Below, piece by piece: positions 10,071-19,721 of a stretch of 64,000 bases of DNA. Made by a program: the position numbers and the translations under genes. The notes below the pieces were generated by a model that was not told the origin of the DNA, did not search any database, and was given only the letters and a program-made list of their open reading frames with translations. Position 1 is the first letter of the stretch. Every line of letters starts with the position of its first letter. Source of the DNA: Halovenus salina (GTDB lineage: Archaea; Halobacteriota; Halobacteria; Halobacteriales; Haloarculaceae); contig NZ_CP112974.1 of assembly GCF_026410925.1 (NCBI RefSeq), positions 1 through 64,000 of the forward strand. Reading direction: 5' to 3'.

Positions 10071-11811
10071 CAATGCCACATGTACTCGCCCGTTTGGTCG
10101 TTGAACAGTCCCTCGTACTCACCAAAGTGGACAAGGAGATGGACCACGTCACCAGGATTAACTGAAACCACGTCATTCCATCCCTGTTCGAACGGCTTGG
10201 GGTCTCGAAGTTCATTCTGGTCGATATCGTCCTCAGCAGGGTCATATTCAATAGATTGTCGTCCAAGCACCTGGAAGTGAACGAGATGGAGATGAATCGG
10301 GTGGGACATCCCGGTAAGATTGGCAACACTCCAGACTTCGGTGTCACCTACTGTAGGGGTTTCTGTGGCGGGGTCTGTCAGTTTGTGCCCGGACTGGTTT
10401 TCTTGTGTCCCGAGCAGAAACATCGGCCGCCCATATTCATCATCTGACTGTATCAATGGCAAATATCGTTCGTTGTCGGCTGCATTGAGGGGGATATCTG
10501 GAACCTGTGTCAGTGTCTCTGGAACCTGTTTCTTGTCTGACCCATTCCCAGTCTTGTCCACGTCGACGAGCATAATTTCGGGCAACGGTTCCTCGTCGTC
10601 TCCGTCAACCGAACCAACGTACCTCGCTGGCGCGTTGTTGTGGAGCAGAAGCGTCTGGTCCGCATACTCGGAGAAATCCACGACGACATCGGCCCGTTTG
10701 CTGGACCCCAGTTCAAGTCGGTCTTCGAGTTGGACTGGGCGTGGGAGTAACCCCCCATCGTTTCCAATCTGGATGAAGGATGGGCCATCACCGACAATCG
10801 TGCCTGAACTCTCATCGTATTCGAGCAGTTTGAGGCTGTAGTACCGGCTGTTCGCTCCGTTGAGCATTCGGAGTCGATACTTCGTTGGTTCGACGGACAG
10901 ACGCGGCCACGCTTTCCCGTTGACGACCGAGACATCGCCGTAGAACTGGGGCACAATGCTCGGTTCGAGGGGTAACTCATCTTCATCATCTTGGTTCTTT
11001 GGGCCTGTTGGATAGAACAGTGAACCGTCCTCATTGAAACGCCGGTCTTGAAATACGAGTGGTATCTCGTAGCCGCCTTCAGGTAGGCCAAGACTGCGTT
11101 CGTGTTCGTTGCGAAGGAGATAGAAACCCGCAAGCCCAGCGTAGACGTTCAACCGTGTGATACCGAGTGAGTGGTCGTGATACCAAAGCGTCGCTGGCGG
11201 CTGCTCGTTCACGTAATAGTAGTCTTTTTTCTCGAATTCGGGACCGGTCTCTTGAAAATCCCGAGTGTACCATGCCTGTGCATGGCCGTCGCTTTCATCC
11301 TCAACGTTCCCACCGTGAAGGTGAGTTACAGTTCGGACTCCTGTTGAATCATATGGTACAATGTCACTGTGAATTGTCGTGTCTTCGGGAAGGAGATGGG
11401 TGTCTGGTAGATTATTTTTCCACCGGACATAGATTGGCTCGCCTTGCTGAGCTTCTATCGTCGGTCCAGGATACTGCCCATTGTATCCCCAGACAGTTGT
11501 CGCCGGGAGGTCGCTGTGGAGTTTCTGTTCGACTTCACGCATTTCGATCTCGTAGTACGGCTGGCCGTTTTTCGTTCCAGCTGGGTCCACTGTATCCGGC
11601 CGAGGGGCTTCGTCCACCCACTTGGTAAGTTCAGGCGAGGTATGGCCTGTTGAAGGGGTCGCTCTGGTGAGGGCGTTTCATTTTCCGCTGCCGTGGTCTC
11701 TGTGTCGCTCGCTAAACAGCCAGCACTGGTCGACACACCGGCAACTCCCACTGCAAGGAGAAAGTTGCGTCGAGACAACTCGGCACCGGTGGCTCCAAAA
11801 CGTCTGGTCAT
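9962..11811 (-). pseudogene. Tat-exported multicopper oxidase, frameshift between leader and body
   Basis: The body (11617-9962) is a three-cupredoxin multicopper oxidase with all four copper-site blocks: THLHGG, WYHDHSLG, HPIHLHLVHF and MWHCHMIEHEDHDMM. The leader lies in another frame from 11811: RRNFLLAVGVAG then SAGC, a Tat signal with lipobox. Adding one A in the run that reads TT at 11622-11623 on the plus strand joins RLNLP to KWVDEAPRPDTV and yields one lipoprotein of about 616 residues, anchored outside the cell. Such enzymes oxidise Cu(I), Mn(II), phenols or act as bilirubin/laccase-like oxidases; next to metal pumps a cuprous oxidase role is plausible. The GTG at 11617 could still give a leaderless cytoplasmic form. 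Confidence 0.88.
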
Positions 11812-11976
11812 GGGACATTCGACGTTATGTAGAGCCGCAATATAGGGGGACGGCGCAATCCCAGTTCACGGGACAGCGCGTGAACATATTCGGCGAAAAT
11901 AGGAACTTTACTCACACGACCAAGAGTCAGTACTCTTCCCGACCTGGAAAATACTTCTTGATTTTTCCTAACTCTG

Positions 11977-12435
11977 TCAGGGCGCTGTGTCTGTTTGTCG
12001 TGTCTGGCTCGTGCGTGCCGTTTCGTTTGCGCCGAATACAGCTATCGTTACAAACAGGAAGCCAAGTAACGACAGGTTCGGAATCGATAACCCAACGACT
12101 GGAGCCTGCCACTGTATGATTGCACAGGGTCCACTGAACGAACACGAGTCGGTCGTCATCTGAAGAATAGAATGATACCCGGCGATGCCACCACCGAAAA
12201 CAGAGAGTGGGAGAGCAGTCCGCCAAACGCCCGGCCGCCGTTCAGCGGTAGCAACACCGAGCACGACCACCAGTGGATACATCAGGATTCGCTGATACCA
12301 GCATAGCTCACAGGGGACGAGCCCGAGTCCGAGACTGAACCACAGGCTTCCGACAGTTGCGACGGTAGCGACGAGGGTTCCGGCTACAAGCCAGAGCTGT
12401 GTCCAATCTACGCGGTCAGGAACTGGCGATTGCAT
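11977..12435 (-). CDS. dsbB: DsbB-like thiol-disulfide quinone oxidoreductase
   Basis: A 152-residue four-TM protein. Start chosen at MQSPVPDRVDW (12435), since the upstream in-frame extension is inside the DsbA gene. The first redox pair is CELC in PCELCWYQR, followed as in DsbB by WYQR; the second pair sits in DSCSFSGPCAIIQW in the next extracytoplasmic loop. DsbB reoxidises DsbA and passes electrons to quinones. Its 5' end overlaps the 3' end of the DsbA-like gene by 20 bases, so the two form a disulfide-formation pair that could help fold the exported copper oxidase. Confidence 0.9.
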   Translation of the reverse strand: MQSPVPDRVDWTQLWLVAGTLVATVATVGSLWFSLGLGLVPCELCWYQRILMYPLVVVLGVATAERRPGVWRTALPLSVFGGGIAGYHSILQMTTDSCSFSGPCAIIQWQAPVVGLSIPNLSLLGFLFVTIAVFGANETARTSQTRQTDTAP

Positions 12436-13359
12436 TTTCGACAGCTTGTCTCGTTTGTTCGGGGCTCGCGAGCGGGTTGAACGACGACCCTCCAACGACG
12501 AGTGCTGGTGTCCCTCTGATACCAGCCTCCTGTGCCGCCGCTTCTGTTTCCTGGAGTGCAGTGCTGTACCGAGATTCCTCGACTGCCGCCCGCACGACGC
12601 CGGGATTAGAGACGCCGGCCTCGCGGGCGAACTCTGTCAATCGATCTGCGGTCGCCCACTGCTGACTTTCTGGCGGCTGGTTTTCGAATACGTACTCGTG
12701 GTAATCGAAGTACGAACTCGGCTCGTTGTTGTAGACTGCCAGTCCTGCGTGTCCGGCATTCGGGGCATCCGGTCCCAGAAACGGCTCCCCGCCGAGATAC
12801 GCGACATTACGATAGACGATCGCGAGTTCTCCGGGTTCGACGTAGTCTCGAATCAGTTTCTGCAACAGCCCAGTACTGAACTGCGCGCAGAACGGGCATT
12901 TGTAACTGCCATAATAGGTAATAGTCGTCCCGGCATCCACAGATCCGATTGTCGCGTACTCGTACTGGTCGGCTGAATTTGCTTCGTTATCCACTCCACT
13001 ACCGGACTGAGAGTTCAGGTATGCACCAGCACCAGCGATAGTGCCTGCCACCGAGACACCACCCGCGAGGAGAAAGTATCGTCGGGGAGGCCTGTAACGG
13101 CAGCCCCAACAACCTGGCTGGAGAGACGATCCGAGAACGTGATTGAGTCGACAGCTGAGCTCGCCTGCTTGCGGTCCATTCGCCGTAAATCATCAGGGTG
13201 GGCTGTGAGCCAGTGTTTGAACAGTTCATATTTGGAGGCATCGTCAGCTAATTGTTCGCCACAGTAGTGACATGCGCGGTGCTGATTCCACGTGTGGTCT
13301 CGGACATTACCGCCTGAATCGAATTGCTCCTCACAAATTGGACATTTTTGTGATGACAT
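12416..13359 (-). pseudogene. dsbA: Zinc-finger/DsbA fusion protein with a frameshift
   Basis: The 3' part (13051-12416) is a DsbA/thioredoxin-fold oxidoreductase with CPFC (SYKCPFCAQF) and the cis-Pro loop RGTPALVVGG. In its frame upstream of 13051 one reads RRYFLLAGGVSVAG, a Tat or membrane leader, but no start codon. The frame starting at 13359 (MSSQKCPICEEQF) encodes two C2H2-type zinc knuckles, CPICEEQF..HTWNQH and CHYCGEQL..HWLTAH, and reaches TGLP exactly at the leader. Adding one C to the GGGG (plus strand 13084-13087) joins TGLP to RRYFLLAGG, giving about 314 residues: cytoplasmic zinc fingers, one membrane pass, external DsbA domain. The fusion layout is itself unusual. The alternative is two overlapping genes. 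Confidence 0.75.
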
Positions 13360-13434
13360 TAGCTTGCAGTTGGTGGTACTAGCTGATATTCGAGACAAAT
13401 CTGTTTTGATTGGATATACATTGTCAGGATGTTC

Positions 13435-14162
13435 TCAGACTCCACCGGTTGCTGTGAGGTACGCGCTCGCGAACTGTACTGCGTTGTACGCACCGTGAAT
13501 CATGGCTGGAACGGTGAGGTTCCCGGTATACTCGTAGGTAGCACCCAAGATGAACGCCAGAACGAATGCGATACCGAGGTATACTAGCTTCCCTCTCCAT
13601 TCAGTGAGAAGAGATGAATTGAGGCAAATAGTGCGCTTGCAAGCATGATTGCACGGGTCGGATGGAGTGTTTCTCGAAGTATTCCTTGAACGAGACCACG
13701 GAATAACAACTCCTCCCCAGGACCCACCAACAAGAACGACAGGGGGATGAGAAGTAAAAACACCGCTGGATTTTGCTCGCCGACCGTTACGATCTGATTT
13801 TCTGCCGATTTGATGCCGAGCGCCGAGAGAATCACCGACGTTCCAAGAAGCAGGCCCAGAAGTGCGAATATTCCAACGACGATTACGGCAAAATCACGCC
13901 CGTCCGGGATGGTAAATGGGACGAAATCGAAATCACGATTCCGGATTCTGAGATAGAGGAGGGCAACCCCTCCAAATGTAACCCCCTGCAGCATGAGTGT
14001 GTTCAACAAAAGCCGTAACGATGGGCGAGATGCGAGATCGATTCCAAGCCCGCCAAAGATTGAAGCAGCGGCGAAGGTGGTAACTCCTCCAATCAAGATG
14101 GAACCGTATGTGAGTCCAATTGCACTCCCAACTGCGGTGAGTCGTGATGTTGAGTATGTCAT
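13435..14162 (-). pseudogene. CPBP/CAAX-like intramembrane protease, frameshifted
   Basis: The first 192 residues have four or more TM segments and the CPBP motifs GPGEELLFRGLVQG (EExxxR) and ASIHLFSL (first His motif). The frame then ends at a TAG after NGEGS. Restoring one G at the CCC run 13591-13593 (plus strand) continues as GKLVYLGIAFVLAF and PAMIHGAYNAVQ, the final CPBP His/Asn motif, ending at 13435 for about 242 residues. CPBP proteins are membrane metalloproteases; in archaea substrates are mostly unknown. Start at MTYSTSRLTAV has no better upstream option. Confidence 0.8.
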
Positions 14163-14427
14163 TTGATGCTATTAATATCTGGAGGGGTTGTGCTGGGATT
14201 CTCTCATTCTTTTCGAAGATATGTTGCGAGTACGGTTGTGAGAAGACTGAGGAGTGTCAGTGTTGCGACTGCGAGATGCATGGTCACAATTACTGGTTTG
14301 AGATCCCATGTGACGGTGAAAACGTTTTTCGAAGGTGGTTCCACTGTAGTATGTCTTCGCTCATACACTTACTGGGGAACTTTTGTATGTCGACATCTCG
14401 TATTGGTACACCACTAATAAAGAAGTA

Positions 14428-14654
14428 GGGCGGAATCCTATTGAGTGGGATTCTGCTTTTTGTTCACACCGGTCTCATTCTTTGGCTCTGAAGAAGTACA
14501 ACGGAGGGGGAAACTACTTGAGAATTACACTTGTGTCGGCAGCAAGTAAGAGACAATGCACCCCAACGAATTGGATAAACAATGATTCTATACTTGCCAC
14601 TCATTCTGTATAATGGCATTTGCAGGCCGAATTCCCACTGAATGAGATTCCGCC
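14428..14654. repeat. 227-bp inverted-repeat element (MITE-like)
   Basis: The gap 14163-14736 has no gene. It holds an imperfect inverted pair: GGCGGAATCCTATTGAGTGG at 14429-14448 and its inverse, CCACTGAATGAGATTCCGCC at 14635-14654; matching continues inward for several bases. The interior (~170 bp) is AT-rich and non-coding. This is the shape of a MITE or a decayed IS. No convincing target duplication was found, although both outer flanks read TA before the repeat. Confidence 0.5.
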
Positions 14655-14736
14655 GTATCTTCATTACGGAGGTACTCCATGTTCCTGTTAAGAAAGCCCA
14701 CTATTTGTTGGGAAAAAAGCTATCTTAAAGACTTCA

Positions 14737-15699
14737 ATGACACATCCCAATCAAGGCGGTGAACCATCTTCAGAGGACCACAAACGGGGACCAACGCAAG
14801 GAGAAGGAGACACCTGTCCCGAGTGTCAGGGCAAAATCACACAGACTAGCGAGCGGGGAGAGGCTACGTGTGAAAACTGTGGGTTGGTTTTCGAGGAAAA
14901 TCCAATCGACAGAGGTCCCGAATGGCGCGCCTATAACGCCAACGAGCGCGATGAAAAGAGTCGGGTGGGGACTCCAACGACTCATCTGATGCATGATAAG
15001 GGGCTGAGTACGATAATCGGCTGGCAAAACAAGGATGCCTCCGGCCAGGCTATCTCCGCTCGTAAACGTGCCCAATTACAGCGCCTCCGGACGTGGGATG
15101 AGCGATTTCGGACAAAGGGTGCCCACGAGGAAAATCTTAAGCACGCTCTTGGCGAGATCGATCGAATGGCATCAGCTCTTGGGCTTCCAAAACCGGTTCG
15201 TGAAACGGCAGGTGCCCTCTACAGGCGTGCTGTCAAAGAGAATCTGTTGCCTGGACGCTCGATAGAAGGAATGGCAACTGCCTCATTATATGCAGCTGCT
15301 CGACAGCATGACCTCCCACGTTCGCTGACGGTTGTCACTAATGTCAGTCGTGTCGAACAACTTCGTATTCAGCGGGCATACCGACACCTCTCTCGTGAGT
15401 TAGGATTAGAAATCGAGCCGGAAGAACCCTCACAGTATCTTCCTCAGTACGCATCATCGCTTGGGGTGAGCGATGAGACAGAACAATTGTCCCGTGAACT
15501 TCTGGAGGTGGCGACAAATCATGCGATTCACAGTGGAAAAAGTCCAGCAGGATTGGCGGCCGCAGCCCTCTATGCCGCGGCCCAACTCACAAATGAGAAA
15601 CTAACACAGGAAACAGTGAGTGACGCTACGAATATGAGCAAATTGACGATACGAAATCGCTACCAAGAAATTCTTGAGGTATACGAGGAACATGACTGA
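14737..15699 (+). CDS. tfb: Transcription initiation factor B (TFIIB homologue)
   Basis: A 320-residue TFB, which binds TBP-TATA-BRE and recruits RNA polymerase. N-terminal zinc ribbon CPEC...CENC at about residues 27-50, B-finger/linker with RGPEWRAYNANERDEKSRVG and HDKGLSTIIGW, then two cyclin repeats (first ending GRSIEGMATASLYAAAR, second KSPAGLAAAALYAAAQ) and a C-terminal HTH (VSDATNMSKLTIRNRY). Haloarchaea carry many TFBs; an extra copy on an accessory replicon could redirect transcription of nearby genes. The reading frame is intact, unlike several neighbours. Confidence 0.95.
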   Translation: MTHPNQGGEPSSEDHKRGPTQGEGDTCPECQGKITQTSERGEATCENCGLVFEENPIDRGPEWRAYNANERDEKSRVGTPTTHLMHDKGLSTIIGWQNKDASGQAISARKRAQLQRLRTWDERFRTKGAHEENLKHALGEIDRMASALGLPKPVRETAGALYRRAVKENLLPGRSIEGMATASLYAAARQHDLPRSLTVVTNVSRVEQLRIQRAYRHLSRELGLEIEPEEPSQYLPQYASSLGVSDETEQLSRELLEVATNHAIHSGKSPAGLAAAALYAAAQLTNEKLTQETVSDATNMSKLTIRNRYQEILEVYEEHD

Positions 15700-15951
15700 G
15701 TGTAAAATTCACTCATCCGGAACACGACTCCTGAGTCGTCTCTGGATTGGACGCCAATCTGATCGGATTCCCGACTCGGGACCACCCGGACCTCCTCGAT
15801 AGCAGTGTCACCATGTCACCACCACTTCGACAACTCCGCCAAGGGCGTCTCTATCACGACCAGGAGATCGCAGTCCAACGTGATGTTGTACGTCTACAAG
15901 GCGACCAGGATGCCAATATCAGAGAATATCCTGACGTATTTCTATAATTCA

Positions 15952-16329
15952 ATGGGGGACAATTCATTGCCTTCCGGAGATACACCGGAACTACAGGATG
16001 TGCTTGATGCGCTGGATGATCCAGACTGTCGGGCTATTCTCCGTGAAACGACTGAACCTATGACTGCCAACGAACTCGTCACCGCCTGTGATATCCCACG
16101 GTCAACACTGTATCGAAAATTAGAACTTCTCAGTTCAGCATCTCTTGTTGTGGAGCAAGAGACGATCAATCCAGGAGGAGGACGGGTCACTCACTATAAA
16201 CAATCGTTTGACGACGTGATAATAACTATGGATGACACAGGTGAGTTTTCAGTAAGTATAGGAGAGCAACAGCAGTCGACTGACGAACGTCTTGCAGACA
16301 TCTGGTCCAAGATGGGAGATGAGGTATGA
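15952..16329 (+). CDS. ArsR-like winged-helix regulator
   Basis: Start set at MGDNSLPSGDTPEL (15952); the open frame extends 49 codons further upstream but that part reads unlike a regulator. The 125-residue product has a winged helix with LDDPDCRAILRET and MTANELVTACDIPRSTLYRKL as the HTH. Its stop overlaps the next start (ATGA), forming the HTH plus small-membrane-protein pair seen repeatedly in haloarchaea. The 250 bases before it (15700-15951) hold in-frame coding-looking debris but no assignable gene. Confidence 0.8.
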   Translation: MGDNSLPSGDTPELQDVLDALDDPDCRAILRETTEPMTANELVTACDIPRSTLYRKLELLSSASLVVEQETINPGGGRVTHYKQSFDDVIITMDDTGEFSVSIGEQQQSTDERLADIWSKMGDEV

Positions 16330-16604
16330 ACGAGATTATAACAGCAATTGCAGTGGTCAAGTCAGTAATCTTACTTCTCGGCGGTGGGATCACTTACATC
16401 GCATTCAAAGCCTATCGACGAACTGGTGAGGAGTCGTTGCGGGTTCTGGGTGTCGGGTTCGGTATCATCACTCTTGGAGCATTGCTTACAGGCGTGGCTA
16501 ATCAGTTCTTCTCGGTCTCATTAGAAGTCGGGGTCCTTATTAACAGTATATTCGTAGCTCTCGGCCTTGCAGTCATCATGTATTCCCTCCACATTCAGAG
16601 CTGA
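16326..16604 (+). CDS. Small membrane protein paired with HTH regulator
   Basis: A 92-residue protein with three hydrophobic segments (AIAVVKSVILLLGGGITYIAF, residues ~6-26; LRVLGVGFGIITLGALLTGV; VGVLINSIFVALGLAVIMYS). Translationally coupled to the regulator by ATGA. Such pairs are common in haloarchaea (DUF7521-like); the membrane partner is proposed to sequester or signal to the regulator, but no function is established. Confidence 0.75.
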   Translation: MNEIITAIAVVKSVILLLGGGITYIAFKAYRRTGEESLRVLGVGFGIITLGALLTGVANQFFSVSLEVGVLINSIFVALGLAVIMYSLHIQS

Positions 16605-16896
16605 CAGCAGGTGTCCATGAACCGTTCCGTATCTGTTGCTTGAAGCCACTGGAGCGCGGTTGAACGATGGTTCATTATGAAATAGCGATCTGGGTGGGTG
16701 CGACCGCCAAAAAGAGACAGATGATGAGACATCACCTAAATAACTGCTTCAGATGAAACCTTATTGCTAATAGTTAAACACATTTTTGATTAGCTTGTTA
16801 CCACAGCCATAACTCTTCCACAGATTCGGACCGAGAGAGATGTGCTTATGATTCTTGGAGCACAATACCCGGTAATGGAACAGCGATCGGACAAAA

Positions 16897-19479
16897 GTGC
16901 TGAGTTCCTTCGTATGTTTCGCACAATGGAGGCTTCGGACGTTGGCTACTGAATCAACCTGTCCTGGCAACTGTAGCTTGTGTGGACGTGAACTTTCTAT
17001 ACCTGCCACTGAAAACGATGAGGAGGTTTCGTTTTGTTCGCCTGGGTGTCAGGATGTCTATACAACACTCGGTGCTGCCGAACCTCGGGAACGAGATATT
17101 AAACCCAGCGGGAGAGAAAGTGGCCGCGCCACCGAACACAATATAGCAGACAATCGTGACAACGGGCCGAGTGACGGCCATGCTCGCACATTCTTCCGCA
17201 TTGATGGGATGTACTCTGTGACGTGTGAAGCCTTTCTAGAAGCAGTTGCCAACGGACAGGAAGGAGTTATCGATGCTGAGGCAAGCTATGTGACCGAAAC
17301 GATACGGATAGAACACGAACCTGACGGAGTCTCCAAGACCGAGCTCAGAGAGGCACTGAGTACGCTCGGGTATACGGCATCGTTGCGTGAGCACGCATCG
17401 GGTGCTGGACAGGAGGCAGCAAGTACAGCTCGACAAGCACAAGAAACGCCAGGGATGCAAAAGCGACCGGACGACAATATCTTAGAGTTTCGCTACGCTG
17501 TTGGACTTCTTTTCGGCGCGTTTCTGATGATGCCGTATGTCGCGATCGTGTATCCAGCCCATCTCGCCTCGGTTTTCAATTGGGAGTTCCTCGAAATTTT
17601 TGAGGGAAGCTTCCAACCGAGTGGTGCGGGTGCGGTTTTTTTCCTCCGCCTCTACCTCGTGTTGTCGGGCATCATTCTCTTTTTTACAGGATTGCCAGTG
17701 TTACGCGGCGCGTACATTAGTCTAAAAATGCGACGCCCGAACACAGACTTGCTTGTTGCAATTACTGCGCTAAGCGCCTACGCTTATGGCACAGTCGCGA
17801 TTCTTCTTGGACGGAACGATGTTTTCTTTGATCTGACTATTGTGGTCGCTGCTGTCGTGACAGCAGCAATGTTCTACGAGTCAGCAGTCAAACAGCGCGC
17901 ACTGGGGCAACTTACAGAACTTACTGTTTCACAAGTAAATACTGCAGAAGTGTACGACGGAGAGGGAACGACGAGAGAAGTGGCGGTCGAGGAGCTGACA
18001 TCGGGTGAACGTGTACTCGTCCGACAGGGTGAACGAGTCCCCGTTGATGGCGTACTGTTGAGGGGCCCTGTACTGTCGATGAATCAGTGGTAACAGGCGA
18101 ATCTCTTCCAGTCTTGAAGCAAACGGGTGACGATGTTGTCGGTGGTTCAATCGTCACAGATGACGCAGCGATTGTCCAGGTTGGAGAAAACGCTACGAGC
18201 AGTATTGACCGAATAACGACAGCAGTCTGGAATCTGCAGAGTGCAGATCACGGCGTTCAGCGTCATGCCGATCAGTTAGCCTCACGTATTGTTGGGTTAA
18301 TCGGCGGTATCGCCCTTCTCGTGGGCATTGGAGCAGTGGTATTTGGAATCGGAGTCCTGGAGGCAATCCGACTGTTCTTGCTGGTCTTGCTCGTGGGGAG
18401 TCCGTGGGCCCTCGGGCTTTCGACACCACTCTCCGTAGCGACAAGCCTCAACGAAGCCTTACAGCGAGGTATCGTCGTGTTTGATGAGACCGTTTTCGAG
18501 CGTCTTCGCGACATAGACATCGTCGTGTTCGACAAGACGGGAACGCTCACGACTGGAGAAATGGACGTGATCGAAGCTGATGCTCCGACGGACCTCCGAA
18601 ATGGCTGCGGAACTGGAGAATCGAGCGTCACACCCCGCTGCAAAGGCAATCGCAACTGCGTTTGCCAGTGAGGCGGGGGACACTAAGTCGCCTCTCTCTG
18701 ATGGCGGGAGGAGCACAGAGAGCGACATCAAACATTCAAGAACAGTCAGTGAATTCACGAGTTATGCATCCGGAATTGAGGGAGTCGTCGATGGCAAAGA
18801 AATCCTTGTCGGTAATCTCGACCTCTACGCGGAGCAAGGATGGGAAGTGAGCGATGATCTTAAATTACGAGTCAGCGATGCCCGAGGCTTCGGGCGACTC
18901 CCGGTCATCGTCGGCCGAGATGGAACGGCAGAAGGAATCATTGTTGTGGGAGACGAACCCCGAAGTGGCTGGGATGACGTCGTAACTCGTCTCGGAAATC
19001 AGGGAACGAAAATAGTCGTCCTGACCGGCGATGATGAGGAAGCTACGGACTTTTTCAGCCAGCATGACTTCGTCACGCACGCGTTCGCAGATGTGCCGCC
19101 CGAGGGGAAGACTGCGACAATTCGGCAGCTCAAATCCGAGGGGCAGGTTGCGATGGTCGGTGACGGGACAAACGACGCACCAGCACTCGCGGCGGCCCAT
19201 CTTGGAATTACACTCGGAAGCGGCACCGCCTTAGCGGCTGATGCCGCAGATATTGCCATCGCTGACGACAAAATCAGTTCCGTCGAGATAGCATTCGACA
19301 TCGCGAGCGCGGCGAGCAGTCGTGTTCGACAGAACAATAGATTAGCCCTCGTGTACAACGGGTTGGCAATTTCTGCAACGGTTGTTGGCTTGTTCAACCC
19401 ACTGACGGCTGCCGTCGCGGTAATAACCAGCGGAGGCCTCATCGCCGCTAACAGTTCGAGGACCCTGATAGAATCGTAG
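16897..19479 (+). pseudogene. CcoI/FixI-like heavy-metal P-type ATPase, two frameshifts, atypical SPW membrane motif
   Basis: Three successive frames join into about 860 residues. The head has a TRASH/zinc-ribbon-like block CSLCGREL...FCSPGCQDVY, as at the start of CcoI/FixI copper pumps, then a degenerate metal domain RIDGMYSVTCEAFLE with one Cys. The core has TGES, DKTGTLTTGE, SHPAAKAIA and GDGTNDAPAL. The first shift lies at the single A at 18072 (one A missing; repair gives VTVDESVVTGESLPV), the second at AAA 18599-18601 (one A extra; repair gives DLRMAAELENRASHP). The membrane site that is normally CPC reads SPW (18399-18407), so both metal-binding cysteines are absent. The catalytic cycle motifs are intact, so the ion could differ from Cu. 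As written no full pump is made. The start at 16897 is uncertain. Confidence 0.85.
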
Positions 19480-19626
19480 CTAACTTCCCAGCAGTCCGGC
19501 AACGATGTTGGATAGTTTCGAGCGGTGGTCCGAATCTGGTTGGCTGGATTCTTCCTGAGTCGTAGAGGATTCTATCTTTTCGTCTGAATTCCCCTCACTT
19601 TCGGGTCTTTGACAGTAAATGCACAT
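19480..19626 (-). CDS. 48-residue CxxC small protein
   Basis: A short minus-strand frame beginning MCIYCQRPESEG with one CxxC pair, a Ser/Glu/Asp-rich middle and a hydrophobic end (LSNIVAGLLGS). Its stop abuts the end of the copper-type ATPase gene tail to tail. CxxC plus acidic composition is typical of haloarchaeal small zinc or copper proteins. No family was recognised, and a chance frame cannot be excluded. Confidence 0.45.
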   Translation of the reverse strand: MCIYCQRPESEGNSDEKIESSTTQEESSQPDSDHRSKLSNIVAGLLGS

Positions 19627-19721
19627 CCTTAGATGATTTCGGTTCGGGCCCCACATGTACCTACCGGAAGTGAGCCAAAGCCGATAGAGAAACTTTCCTA
19701 AGAGTTTTGCTACCTATTGCC

